DNA of 64,000 nucleotides from Actinomycetes bacterium (GTDB taxonomy: Bacteria > Actinomycetota > Acidimicrobiia > Acidimicrobiales > Ilumatobacteraceae), in NCBI GenBank assembly GCA_025356335.1, contig JANXUF010000062.1, positions 62,001-126,000 on the forward strand, read 5' to 3'. Under the pieces are notes generated by a model. That model was given only the letters and a program-made list of their open reading frames with translations. It ran no database searches and was not told the DNA's origin. Each line of letters opens with the position of its first letter. Position 1 is the stretch's first letter. The position numbers and the translations under genes were made by a program. Of the stretch, positions 1 through 8,390 are shown one piece after another.

Positions 1-796
1 GCTGTGCTGCTGACGTTGCCTTCTCGTGCGCACGCGTCCTCACCTGCTGAGGGACGGCAGCGAACTCGGCTGTGTCATGGGACTGGCTTTCCGCCGCCAG
101 TCCCATGCCGAGGACCTGCACGGCGTTGCTGCGCAGTATCTGGTTCAGCAGGATCTTGGTGTCCTGCACCGCCTGAGGGGGAAGCTTCGCCAGTCGATGG
201 GCGAAGGCGGTCGCCTGCGGAACGACTTCGTCGGCGGGAACGGCGAAATTCGCAAGCCCCATCTCGACCGCGACCGCTGCCGGAATTCGATCGCCTGTCA
301 GGAGATATTGCTTGGCCCTCAGTAGACCAGTGTGCGCCGGCCATGTCACAGCGCTTCCGTCGCCGGCAACCAGAGCGCTGGCGACGTGTGGGTCAGCAAC
401 GAACGTGTCCTGAGAGATGAAGACGATGTCGCACAGTGTCATCAGCGTGGCACCGAGCCCGACTGCTGGACCGTTGACCGCAGCGACGACGGGCACATGC
501 ACGTTGAGCATCTCGTCGACGAGGCGGCGCGCCATCCTCATCGTCGCACGGCGCTTGTCGAAGTCGACCCGGAAGAGCTCGAAATCGTCGAGGTTGCCGC
601 CTGCGGAGAACGCACGACCATTGCCCGTGAGGACGACGGCCCGCACCTCTTCATCGCCTTCGAGATCTGCGCAGAATCTCCCGAATCGATGATGGAGCTC
701 GATGTCGAAGGAGTTCAACGCGTCTGGCCGGTTGAGTCGGACGACGCACACCGGGCCGTCCATTTCCACGAGCAGCGGACCGAACTCAACGACCAT
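1..796 (-). CDS. Enoyl-CoA hydratase/isomerase family protein (3' end cut by window edge)
   Basis: The minus frame from the ATG at 796 stays open to the window edge, giving 265 residues without a stop. It shows crotonase landmarks: NRPDALN near residues 22-28, AFSAGGNL near 62-69 (first oxyanion-hole segment) and NGPAVGLG near 109-116 (second segment). Crotonases typically hydrate or isomerise enoyl-CoA in beta-oxidation-like routes; the substrate here is unknown. The C-terminus lies outside the window. The 110 bp between this start and the upstream LLM gene is AT-richer than its surroundings, so it may have its own promoter, but it could also be co-transcribed with the P450 and LLM genes. 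Confidence 0.9.
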   Translation of the reverse strand, partial: MVVEFGPLLVEMDGPVCVVRLNRPDALNSFDIELHHRFGRFCADLEGDEEVRAVVLTGNGRAFSAGGNLDDFELFRVDFDKRRATMRMARRLVDEMLNVHVPVVAAVNGPAVGLGATLMTLCDIVFISQDTFVADPHVASALVAGDGSAVTWPAHTGLLRAKQYLLTGDRIPAAVAVEMGLANFAVPADEVVPQATAFAHRLAKLPPQAVQDTKILLNQILRSNAVQVLGMGLAAESQSHDTAEFAAVPQQVRTRAHEKATSAAQ

Positions 797-906
797 GGTG
801 GGATCCTTTCGACCGACGTCGGATTGATGCTTCACATAAAGATAGATCAGTCACCTCTATTATTGCCAGTCGGGGTGCTGAATCGGTCCTACGCACTCGG
901 GGCCGG

Positions 907-1917
907 TCAGGCGCGAATCCCGGCGATGACCTCTGTCCACATAGCCGGATCCGACGGATATGTGGCGTACAGCGTCACGCGTGTAGCGACCCGCCCCCAC
1001 CGCTCCGTGAGAGCCTTTCCGACGGCTGCCGGCTCCCCGACCACCGCAAACGTTCGCAGCATTTCGTCGTCGACGGTCTCACCCATCTCGGCCCACCGGC
1101 CCGCCTTGGACAGTCGAGTCAGTTCCGGCTGCATGTCACCCCAGCCGTGCAATTCGAGCACCGGCCGGTACGCAGGCGTCGAGGCGTAGAATGCGATCTG
1201 GTTCTTCGTTCCGGCGACCGCAACTGCCATTTCCGCCTCGTTGCGTCCGACGCAGACGAAGGCGGGACCGGCGATGCCGAAACCGTCGAGGCCAGCCCTT
1301 CCAGCGACGCTGCGACCACGCAGCAGCGCCGGAATGGTGACATCTCGGAGGTAGCGCTCGGTGGTGAACGCATGGAAGAAGAAGCCGTCGCATACTTCTC
1401 CGGCGACTTCGGTCATCCGCTCGCCGACACCAGCCAGATAGACGGGAGGAGGTCCGAAAGCGTGCGGCTCGGGGGCGAAGAATGGAGTCATCAGCGTATG
1501 CGTGTAGAAGTCACCCCTGAAATCGAGCTGATCCCCCGTCTCCCAACTGCGCCAAATTGCGCGCAACGCCATCACGAACTCACGCATGCGGGGGGCGGGG
1601 TGCGACCATGGCATCGAAAAGCGCCGCTCGATGTGCGGCTTCACCTGTGAACCGAGGCCGAGGACGAACCGCCCTGCGGAGTACTCTGCAAGGTCGTAAC
1701 CGGCGTTCGCCATGGTCATCGGCGAGCGTGCGAAGGCGATCGCGATGGACGTCCCGATCGTCAGTCGACTGGTGACGCCCGCAGCCTGGAGCAGCTGTAG
1801 AAACGGTTCGTGCCGAGTCTCGCCGACCCACAGGCCGTCATACCCGGCATCCTCGATCGCCATCGCTGCGCTCCTGGTCGCGGCGATCGCTTTCGTCAGC
1901 GTCGAATCGACCAGCAC
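907..1917 (-). CDS. LLM class F420-dependent oxidoreductase
   Basis: This 336-residue protein has the fold signature of luciferase-like monooxygenases: an early AGYDGLWVGE strand-helix unit, then GTSIAIAFARSPMTMA and the YSAGRFVLGLGSQVKPHIERRF segment of TIM-barrel F420-binding members. It resembles the actinobacterial TIGR03617-type subgroup, which I name from memory of the pattern. Such enzymes usually move hydride between F420 and a small organic substrate. It starts 18 bp after the P450 stop, so the two are probably co-transcribed and act in one oxidative step series. The specific substrate cannot be inferred. Confidence 0.88.
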   Translation of the reverse strand: MLVDSTLTKAIAATRSAAMAIEDAGYDGLWVGETRHEPFLQLLQAAGVTSRLTIGTSIAIAFARSPMTMANAGYDLAEYSAGRFVLGLGSQVKPHIERRFSMPWSHPAPRMREFVMALRAIWRSWETGDQLDFRGDFYTHTLMTPFFAPEPHAFGPPPVYLAGVGERMTEVAGEVCDGFFFHAFTTERYLRDVTIPALLRGRSVAGRAGLDGFGIAGPAFVCVGRNEAEMAVAVAGTKNQIAFYASTPAYRPVLELHGWGDMQPELTRLSKAGRWAEMGETVDDEMLRTFAVVGEPAAVGKALTERWGRVATRVTLYATYPSDPAMWTEVIAGIRA

Positions 1918-1935
1918 GGCCCGGCTCGATGCTGG

Positions 1936-3138
1936 TCAGGACGCAACGGGAAACGAGATGGGTACGCGCTTCGCCTGACGCACCCCGGCGAGTTCGTACT
2001 CCACTTCATCGCCATCGGTGATCCAATAGTCAGGGATGCGGCGGTGGAACTGGTCGATGGCGGCACGCAGCTCCGCACGTGCGAGATGCGATCCGAGACA
2101 GCGATGGAATCCCGCGGCAAAGGCGATGTGAGCGTTGCTCTCGCGCTGCAGATCGATCTCGAATGGATTGGCAAACGCCGCTGGGTCGAGGTTGGAACTC
2201 GCCCAGCACAAGTACACCATCTCGCCCTGTTTGATCGGCACGCCATTCACCTCGGTGTCCTGGATAGCCCACCGTCCGCCAGATGACGGCACCGGGCTCT
2301 CCGAACGCATGATCTCCTCGATCGCCCTCGCCAGCTCCTCTGGATGTGCCACGAGCCGACGACGCTGCTCCGGGTGCTTGGCCAACCACGCAAGGATGCA
2401 CGACAGCGAAGACGTCACCGTGTCGAGACCGGCAATCGTGAACATGTGCATGAGGTTGACGATCTCGTCGTCGTCGAGCCCGTGGCCATCGACTTGGAAA
2501 TACATGAAGCTGTCGAGCAGGTCGTCACGGCGGACCGATTCCGCCCGGCGCTCTGTCAGACGGCAGCGGAGATGCGTGTCCAGCTCGAGTCCTGCGGCTC
2601 GTCCGATCTGCTCCATCTCCATCATCGACGTGCCCTCGTTCTTGAGGATCCTGTTCTTCTTCTCGTTCAAGAACTCGAGGTCTTCCAGCGGCATGCCGAA
2701 CAGTGTCAGGAACATGATCGATGGCAACGGAACACACAGCGCATCGTGCAGTTCGGCGTGTCCCTCATCGATGAATGCGTCGATCAGGCTGTCGGCCAGG
2801 GCCCTGATCTGCGGCTCGAGCAAGGCCATCTTCTTTGGAGCGAACAGCGGATCGAGCAGGCGGCGATAGTGACGATGGATCTCGCCGTCGAGGTGCAATG
2901 GAATCAGCGGCACCGACGTACCCATGCCGAACGGTTCACCCGTGGAAGGTTCGGTCGCGACCAAGTGGGGGTTGCGCCCGGCAGCGACCACGTCCTCCAT
3001 CCCGAAGAAGCCGACGCCCATCTCCCATCGAACGACGGGCGAGTTTCTGCGAACCTCGTCGATCAGCTCCTGTGGCACCTCGACACTCAGCGAGCCGTTC
3101 GGCTCGTAGGTGATGAGCGCCCGCAATTCGCTGCTCAT
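1936..3138 (-). CDS. Cytochrome P450
   Basis: From the ATG at 3138 the product is 400 residues, normal for a soluble class I bacterial P450. The I-helix oxygen-activation motif AGLDT is near residues 236-240, the K-helix ExxR near 275-278, and the heme loop FAAGFHRCLG places the thiolate Cys at about 347. The frame stays open upstream to a TTG at 3222, but a TATAGT -10-like hexamer at 3214-3219 falls inside that extension, so I prefer 3138. The enzyme would need ferredoxin and a reductase, neither of which is nearby. It is followed at 18 bp by an LLM oxidoreductase and then an enoyl-CoA hydratase, consistent with oxidation of a CoA-bound or lipid-like substrate. Confidence 0.93.
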   Translation of the reverse strand: MSSELRALITYEPNGSLSVEVPQELIDEVRRNSPVVRWEMGVGFFGMEDVVAAGRNPHLVATEPSTGEPFGMGTSVPLIPLHLDGEIHRHYRRLLDPLFAPKKMALLEPQIRALADSLIDAFIDEGHAELHDALCVPLPSIMFLTLFGMPLEDLEFLNEKKNRILKNEGTSMMEMEQIGRAAGLELDTHLRCRLTERRAESVRRDDLLDSFMYFQVDGHGLDDDEIVNLMHMFTIAGLDTVTSSLSCILAWLAKHPEQRRRLVAHPEELARAIEEIMRSESPVPSSGGRWAIQDTEVNGVPIKQGEMVYLCWASSNLDPAAFANPFEIDLQRESNAHIAFAAGFHRCLGSHLARAELRAAIDQFHRRIPDYWITDGDEVEYELAGVRQAKRVPISFPVAS

Positions 3139-3360
3139 GTCATCGAACTTGATCTCACATATGTCGTTTCGCACTTGGCCCCCGTTGGGTCTCCGAATAA
3201 GGTAGACGATTACACTATACAAACCTCAGACGTAAGGGATGCAGTCGACCGTCTTGCCGGTGACGTTGCGCTCCAAACCCAGATTGTGGTCTGTTCAACT
3301 AAATGATTAAGCTCTTTTGTCCACCGGGACGAGGGATGTCCACGAGGAGAGGAGCAGCAG
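3139..3360. promoter_or_regulatory. Divergent promoter region between P450 and SDR genes
   Basis: This 222-bp gap separates divergently transcribed genes and is AT-richer than the surrounding coding DNA. On the minus strand TATAGT (3219 to 3214) could serve as the -10 of the P450 unit. On the plus strand a purine-rich GAGGAGAGGAG tract lies just ahead of the SDR ATG at 3361. I found no convincing GntR operator palindrome, although a FadR-type regulator is encoded just downstream. Confidence 0.4.
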
Positions 3361-4245
3361 ATGCGTCTGCACGACAAGGTTGTCGCCATCACTGGATCAG
3401 GTTCTGGCCTGGGGCGCGAGTGCGCGTTGCTCTTCGCCAGCGAAGGTGCGAAGGTCATCACCAGTGACTACGTGCACGGCAGAGCGGAGAAGGTCGCTGA
3501 CGAAGTCGGCGACGCCGGCGGCGAGGCGTTTGCCATCCATGCGGACGTGCGAGTGGAAGCAGACATGGAATCGCTGGTGCAGGCCGCCGTCGACCACTTC
3601 GGGCGGATCGACATCATGTACGCCAATGCCGGCGTTCCGGAGCCGGGCTTCGGGGCCAACGCCTTTCATCAACTCACGCTGCAGGACTGGAACAACATCG
3701 TTGCCACGAACCTGACAGGGATCTTCCTCGCCTGGAAGCACGCCGCTGCGCAGATGATCGCCCAAGGACACGGAGGAACGCTGCTCGCTACCACCTCCGC
3801 TGCGTCCTTCAACGCGTATCCGGGCTTTCCGGCCTACACCACCAGCAAGGCGGGGGCCAACGGCCTGGTGCGTGCAGCCTCGTTGGAGTGGGGCAGATAC
3901 GGCATTCGCGCCAACGGCCTGGCCCCCACACATGGAATGTCGATCAACTTCGCACTCCCCGCTGAGGCCGAGGTGCTCGGCCTCAGTTACGAGCAGATGG
4001 CTCCGTGGGATCCCGATAAGCGGGCAATGCCACTGCGCCTCGACACCCCGCCGACATTGCGCGACAACGCCTACGTGGCCCTCTTCCTGGCCAGCGAAGA
4101 ATCACGCTACATGAGTGGTCAGACACTTGCCTCGGTCGACGGAGGCAGCTTCGCGCGCACGTCGATCATCATGCCAGGAGATCTCGGTAGTGACGTCGGG
4201 GTACTTCCCGCGGAGCTACGCGAGGCGATCCAGGACGCCGGTTGA
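3361..4245 (+). CDS. SDR family NAD(P)-dependent oxidoreductase
   Basis: This 294-residue protein is a classical short-chain dehydrogenase. The Rossmann glycine motif TGSGSGLG is at 11-18, the NAG motif at 89-91, and the catalytic pair YxxxK at Tyr159 and Lys163, with Asn near 117. The tail is about 30 residues longer than a minimal SDR. A strong GAGGAG-type Shine-Dalgarno precedes the ATG. Divergence from the P450 gene and the GntR regulator just downstream suggest a small co-regulated oxidation cassette in which it oxidises an alcohol made by the P450; that link is inference. Confidence 0.92.
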   Translation: MRLHDKVVAITGSGSGLGRECALLFASEGAKVITSDYVHGRAEKVADEVGDAGGEAFAIHADVRVEADMESLVQAAVDHFGRIDIMYANAGVPEPGFGANAFHQLTLQDWNNIVATNLTGIFLAWKHAAAQMIAQGHGGTLLATTSAASFNAYPGFPAYTTSKAGANGLVRAASLEWGRYGIRANGLAPTHGMSINFALPAEAEVLGLSYEQMAPWDPDKRAMPLRLDTPPTLRDNAYVALFLASEESRYMSGQTLASVDGGSFARTSIIMPGDLGSDVGVLPAELREAIQDAG

Positions 4246-4306
4246 CAACACGATCGATCCGAACCCGAAGGTCACGAACCGGGCGGGACCCTGAGTTGTC
4301 GAGCAA

Positions 4307-5080
4307 GTGACGACGGGCTCGTTAGCATCGCGGTCAGTGACTCCCCCATCGCGTATACGCGTCCCGAAGACCGCCGAACTCGTCGCCAGCAACATTCGCA
4401 ACCGCATCGTTCGGGGTGAGCTGCAGATGGATGAGGCGTTGCCGCCCGAAACGGCGCTGATGGAAGACTTCAACATCAGCCGGCCGACGCTGCGTGAAGC
4501 ATTTCGCATCCTCGAATCGGAGGGTCTCATCACTGTCCGCCGGGGCGCCAGGGGCGGAGCCCGCGTCCAGGTACCCGACGCAGGAGTCGCTGCGCGCTAC
4601 GCCGGCCTCGTCCTCCAGAGCCGCGGCGCAACCGTCGCCGACGTGCTCAATGCTCGTGTCACCGTTGAAGCGCCCGCCGCCGGCATCGTCGCCCGCCGCC
4701 GAGACCATGTCAGTTGCGCTCGGAAACTCCGTTCGTGGCTCAACGAGACAGCGACCGATCTGGACACCCCTGCGTTCACGGCCAACTTCCACGAGTTCAA
4801 CCGCATGCTCGTTGCGTTGACCGAGAACGAGACCCTCATTCTGTTCACGACGATGCTCGAGAGCATCGGCGACGCGGCGACAGCCATCTACACGCGCATC
4901 CCCCACCCCGACGACACCAAACTCGCCCACAAGGCCAACCGCACCAGGGTGCTACTCGCCGATCTGATCGAGCAAGGCGATGCGAATGCCGCCGAAGACC
5001 TGTGGCGCCGACACCTCACCGACGCCGGTCAGATCCTCGTCACCGACCGCGGGACACGGGTCATCGACCTGATCACCTGA
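4307..5080 (+). CDS. FadR/GntR family transcriptional regulator
   Basis: A winged helix-turn-helix occupies roughly residues 20-90, with the GntR pattern ETALMEDFNISRPTLREAFRILESEGLITVRRGARGG. A helical FCD-type effector domain follows, with TVEAPAAGIVARR and a later FHEFN segment. FCD regulators usually repress catabolic operons until a carboxylate or acyl-CoA effector binds. The reported start is GTG 4307; GTG 4337 would shorten it by ten residues and fits family length equally well, and neither has a clear Shine-Dalgarno. Its likely targets are the adjacent SDR and the divergent P450 unit. Confidence 0.9.
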   Translation: MTTGSLASRSVTPPSRIRVPKTAELVASNIRNRIVRGELQMDEALPPETALMEDFNISRPTLREAFRILESEGLITVRRGARGGARVQVPDAGVAARYAGLVLQSRGATVADVLNARVTVEAPAAGIVARRRDHVSCARKLRSWLNETATDLDTPAFTANFHEFNRMLVALTENETLILFTTMLESIGDAATAIYTRIPHPDDTKLAHKANRTRVLLADLIEQGDANAAEDLWRRHLTDAGQILVTDRGTRVIDLIT

Positions 5081-5847
5081 GTCACCAGTTGGACGTCGCC
5101 GTCGGCGCAACCGAACGTTCGAGACGCGACCCGAGTCACGAGTTGTCGCAGCGGCTGCGATCCCCGGTGACTCGACGATCGGCGCACGCTCAAAAGCGCA
5201 TTGGCGGAAAGGTGGGATTCCGCCGTTCCGCATCTATCACGAGGTCAGACGTAACCTTCACCTCGGAAGTTAGCAACCAGGTAAGCAACGACACCTGGTG
5301 ACACCACATTCGTCTGCCCCGACGAGCGCTCGGGCGAGATTCGAGTTAATAGGACTCCACGAGTTCATACATCCCCGCAGCTCAGGAGCACAAAGAGTTC
5401 CAGGCGATAGCCGAAACGTAGCAACCGCCGTAGCAACGAGCCCGATGAACATAAATGGGGTTCGAACGGATGGGATTCCCCCGTCGGTCGTGAAGGCCCT
5501 GCTCAAGCCACACGACGTATCCCAAGTCACGCAACTAATCACGCAACCCCGTGTATTTGGTGACAGCCCGGACCGAACCCGGCGCCAAGACTGCTCGACA
5601 CCTCGCAATATGAATTACCTGGTTCCATACAGGTCTACGGCAGAGTTGCCCGCCGCCGGAAGTGACGCGATCCCCGTACCGGCACATGGCGGGAGTCCGA
5701 CAATGCACAGATCGCCGGCTCGGCGCGCTCGTATGGCGGTCGACCGAACCTTCTCGAGATGTTCGCCGCGATCGCACGACTCGGGCGGTGCAGCGTGCCT
5801 CGGCGGCTCGTGTTACCGCACTTGCACTGGCTGCGTGAGCCCTAGCG
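5081..5847. other. Gene-free interval with an imperfect direct repeat
   Basis: Nothing in this 767-bp stretch between the GntR gene and the decarboxylase-like gene looks like a real gene: frames are short, lack ribosome binding sites and resemble no family. Base composition is less GC-rich than the flanks. A 22-bp unit of form TAGCAACC-N4-TARGCAACGA appears twice, at 5271-5292 and 5419-5440. This could be an old insertion or deletion scar or a regulatory region; I cannot tell which. Confidence 0.5.
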
Positions 5848-6456
5848 TCACTGTTTCGACGAGGCCTCCGGCCACACGGGTCCTACGTCGGGTGGCGCCA
5901 GGATCTCGAAGACGTTCAAGTTGAACGACACGAGCGAGTAGTAGCCGACGATCGTCACGATGTCGACGACGCCCGGCTCGCCAAAGGCTGCCGCAAGCCC
6001 GGCATAGCGATCGCTGCCGAGGCGGCCCGTCGCGAGGATCTCCTGACACGACTCGACGAGGAGCCGGTCCGAGTCCGTGTCCCCGACGAGCACTCCACCG
6101 CTAGCGATCGAGTCGATCAGTTCGGCAGGCACGCCCGCTTCGAGCGCGTAACGGCGATGCGCCCAGAACTCGAACTCGGCGCGCCAGTGAACGGCGACGA
6201 CGACGATCACCAGTTCGACGACGCCGCGGTCGAGGACAGAACCGAAGCGCGCCGCCTCGCCGAGGCGGGCAGCGGCACCGCCGATCGTCGGACTCGTGAG
6301 CCAGGCGTTGAACGGTCCGATGAGGCCGCCTTCGGCGTCGACCAGCCCGCCCGTGCCGCTATGGGCGGCAGCCCGCCGGCCGCCGGTGATCTGCTCCCAC
6401 ACCTCGCGCTGGGCGTTGTCGAGCTGGTCGTGGCGCAGTACGGGTAGACGTGTCAT
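5848..6456 (-). CDS. Carboxymuconolactone decarboxylase (AhpD-like) family protein
   Basis: The 202-residue protein has the CMD helical core, centred on EFEFWAHRRYALEAGV at about 94-109, including Glu94/Glu96 and His100. It lacks the CxxC of AhpD peroxidase partners, so it resembles decarboxylase-type or uncharacterised CMD proteins rather than a peroxidase. An AGGAG Shine-Dalgarno lies ahead of the ATG. The gene is divergent from an alpha/beta hydrolase gene resembling 3-oxoadipate enol-lactonases, a pairing reminiscent of the beta-ketoadipate pathway (PcaC/PcaD). Function in such a route is plausible but unproved. Confidence 0.82.
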   Translation of the reverse strand: MTRLPVLRHDQLDNAQREVWEQITGGRRAAAHSGTGGLVDAEGGLIGPFNAWLTSPTIGGAAARLGEAARFGSVLDRGVVELVIVVVAVHWRAEFEFWAHRRYALEAGVPAELIDSIASGGVLVGDTDSDRLLVESCQEILATGRLGSDRYAGLAAAFGEPGVVDIVTIVGYYSLVSFNLNVFEILAPPDVGPVWPEASSKQ

Positions 6457-6504
6457 CGATCGTTCTCCTGCTCGAGTGGTTCGGCATCGCAGCTCGGCGC
6501 CACG

Positions 6505-6539
6505 ACTCTCGCAGCAATCTCATTACCATTCTCGTTAAC
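6505..6539 (-). promoter_or_regulatory. Direct-repeat promoter for the CMD-family gene
   Basis: Read toward the CMD gene: GTTAACG, 5 bp, GGTAATG, 10 bp, then GAGAGT as a -10 of form nAnnnT. The predicted start site is about 42 nt upstream of the ATG, which has its own Shine-Dalgarno. The GTTAACG half overlaps the opposing site for the hydrolase gene. Confidence 0.6.
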
Positions 6540-6567
6540 GATCGTCGTAACGTCGCAGGTCGATCGT
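6534..6567 (+). promoter_or_regulatory. Direct-repeat promoter, leaderless, for the alpha/beta hydrolase operon
   Basis: GTTAACG (6534-6540), 5 bp, CGTAACG (6546-6552), 9 bp, GATCGT (6562-6567). The second heptamer ends 22 bp before ATG 6574, the hexamer sits at -12 to -7, and there is no Shine-Dalgarno. This fits a transcript starting at the A of the start codon. Confidence 0.65.
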
Positions 6568-6573
6568 GTCGGT

Positions 6574-7374
6574 ATGCAGGATCGTGCCAACGGCATCGAC
6601 ATCCATTACGAGATCTCTGGGCGCGACGACGCTCCACCGTTGCTCTGCCTTCATTCGCTGGCGACGGATGGGAGGATCTGGGACCGGCAGATCGCCACGC
6701 TCGACGATCGCTTCCGCGTCATCCGCCCCGATTTCCGCGGCCACGGATCGACGCAGGCGACCGCGCCTCCCTACAGCATCGGGATGCTGGTCGAGGACAC
6801 CGTCGTGCTGCTCGACGTCCTCGGCATCGAGCGGGTGTCCGTGATGGGCGTGTCCCTCGGCGCAATCGTCGCCATCGGAATGGCGCTCGACGCAGCCGAA
6901 CGGGTCGACCGCATCGTCATCGCCGACTGCCGCGCCGACGCGCCGGACGCATACGTGGCGATGTGGGACACCTCGATCGCGACGGTGCTCGCCCACGGCC
7001 TCGCCCCGGTCATCGAGAGCTCCGTCGCGCGGTGGTTCTCGCCCGCGTTCAGGGACGCGCAACCCGAACTCGTCGACGAGGTCCGCCGGCGTGCCCTGCG
7101 TACGCCCGTCGACGGGTTCATCGGCGGCGCCAGGGCCGTTCAAGGACTGGGCTACCTGCCGAGGCTCGGCGAGATTGCCGTCCCAGCTCTGTTCCTGGTC
7201 GGCGGTGCCGATCCCGCTGCGCCGCCCGCCGTGATGCGCCACATGTCCGAACAGGTCACCGGGTCGCTGTTCGTCGAACTCGACGGTATCGGCCACCTCA
7301 CCCCGTACGAGGCCAGCGACGGGTTCACGGATGCCGTCCTGGCATTCCTGCAGGCAGACGTGCGCAGCTCATGA
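6574..7374 (+). CDS. Alpha/beta fold hydrolase (enol-lactonase-like)
   Basis: This 266-residue hydrolase carries the nucleophile elbow GVSLG with Ser94, a GGADP segment placing the acid near Asp213, and His near 241 in GIGHLTP. The overall pattern (LCLHSLATDGRIWD, FRVIRPDFRGHGST) resembles PcaD-type 3-oxoadipate enol-lactonases, but many C-C and ester hydrolases share it. No Shine-Dalgarno precedes the ATG, in line with the leaderless promoter. The stop overlaps the next start as ATGA, so the LLM enzyme downstream is translationally coupled. Confidence 0.88.
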   Translation: MQDRANGIDIHYEISGRDDAPPLLCLHSLATDGRIWDRQIATLDDRFRVIRPDFRGHGSTQATAPPYSIGMLVEDTVVLLDVLGIERVSVMGVSLGAIVAIGMALDAAERVDRIVIADCRADAPDAYVAMWDTSIATVLAHGLAPVIESSVARWFSPAFRDAQPELVDEVRRRALRTPVDGFIGGARAVQGLGYLPRLGEIAVPALFLVGGADPAAPPAVMRHMSEQVTGSLFVELDGIGHLTPYEASDGFTDAVLAFLQADVRSS

Positions 7375-8390
7375 AGATCGGACTGTTCGAGACTGCGCAA
7401 TGGCCGGAAGGGACCGAGCAGGGCCGTCGCTATCACGATCTGGTCGAACAGTGCGTCCTCGCCGAGGAGCTCGGCTACGACTCGATCTGGCTGACCGAAC
7501 ATCACTTCAGCCGCCACGGGATCACGAGCGACTCGCTCGCGCTGCTGTCAAACATCGCCGCTCGAACGAAGCGGATCCGTCTGGGCACCGCCGTGCTCGT
7601 GCTCCCTTTCCACGATCCGGTCCGCCTCGCCGAGACGACGGCGATCGTCGACCACCTCAGCGGCGGCAGACTCGACGTCGGCATCGGTCGCGGCTATCAG
7701 TGGACCGAATACAACGGCTTCGGGGTGCGATTCGACGAGGGCACGGACCGCTTCGAGGAGGCACTCGGGCTGCTCGTCCAGGGATGGACCGCCGAGCGGC
7801 CCTTCGCTTTCGACGGAAAATTCCATCGCTACGACGCGGCCGCCCCGCAACCGCGCCCCGTGCAGCGACCGCATCCCCCGTTGTGGCATGCGACGACGAG
7901 CGACAATGGTCTGCGCCGCTGCGCCGAGGCCGGATGGGGTGTGATGATGGGCCAGGCGACGTCGGCCGCCGTCGTGTCGGAGATCGTCGAGCGCTACCGC
8001 GGCCATGTACAGGCGACCGGCGCGGTGTTCGACGCTGAGCGGATGGTGCTCGCCCGCGGTATGTACTGCGGGGCAACCGACGCCGAGGCGGAGCAAACCT
8101 TCCTCGGGCCATACGCCGAGTTCCTCGCCGCTGCGGCACGTGTCGCTGCAGCTCCCGGCCAGGCGGATACCGAGACTCCGCGAAACCCCTTCCAGCTTGC
8201 CGATGGAACGAGTCTGCTCGACACGGCGCTGTGCGGCAGCCCACAACGGTGTATCGAAGGTCTGCGGCGACTTGCCGACCTCGGAATCGAACACGTGCTG
8301 CTGTTCGTCAACCTCGGCGGTATCGCCCACGGGGACGTCGTCCGCTCGCTCGAGCGCTTCGCCTCTGACGTGTTGCCGGCAGTGCGCTGA
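7371..8390 (+). CDS. LLM class flavin/F420-dependent oxidoreductase
   Basis: The 339-residue product starts MKIGLFETAQ and shows luciferase-family features: LAEELGYDSIWLTEHHF near 31-47, GTAVLVLPFHDPVRLAE, and the DHLSGGRLDVGIGRGY segment used for flavin/F420 phosphate binding. It resembles bacterial luciferase-like alkanal monooxygenases of about 340 residues. The frame is open far upstream through the hydrolase gene, but ATG 7371 in the ATGA overlap is the sensible start. Its stop overlaps the next ATG as TGATG. Whether FMN or F420 is used cannot be decided here. Confidence 0.9.
   Translation: MKIGLFETAQWPEGTEQGRRYHDLVEQCVLAEELGYDSIWLTEHHFSRHGITSDSLALLSNIAARTKRIRLGTAVLVLPFHDPVRLAETTAIVDHLSGGRLDVGIGRGYQWTEYNGFGVRFDEGTDRFEEALGLLVQGWTAERPFAFDGKFHRYDAAAPQPRPVQRPHPPLWHATTSDNGLRRCAEAGWGVMMGQATSAAVVSEIVERYRGHVQATGAVFDAERMVLARGMYCGATDAEAEQTFLGPYAEFLAAAARVAAAPGQADTETPRNPFQLADGTSLLDTALCGSPQRCIEGLRRLADLGIEHVLLFVNLGGIAHGDVVRSLERFASDVLPAVR

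Noticed and set aside
332-1189. Long plus-strand frame across the enoyl-CoA hydratase and LLM genes
   Set aside because: It is a GC-rich shadow of two well-recognised minus-strand genes and resembles no family.
5455-5490. GGGGTTCGAAC resembling a tRNA T-arm
   Set aside because: No acceptor, anticodon or D-arm can be paired around it.
5298-5924. 208-codon plus-strand frame in the gene-free interval
   Set aside because: No ribosome binding site, biased composition, no family resemblance, and overlap with the CMD-like gene.
6450-7370. Upstream extension of the LLM frame through the hydrolase gene
   Set aside because: The hydrolase has a full triad in the other frame; the ATGA overlap at 7371 gives a normal LLM N-terminus.
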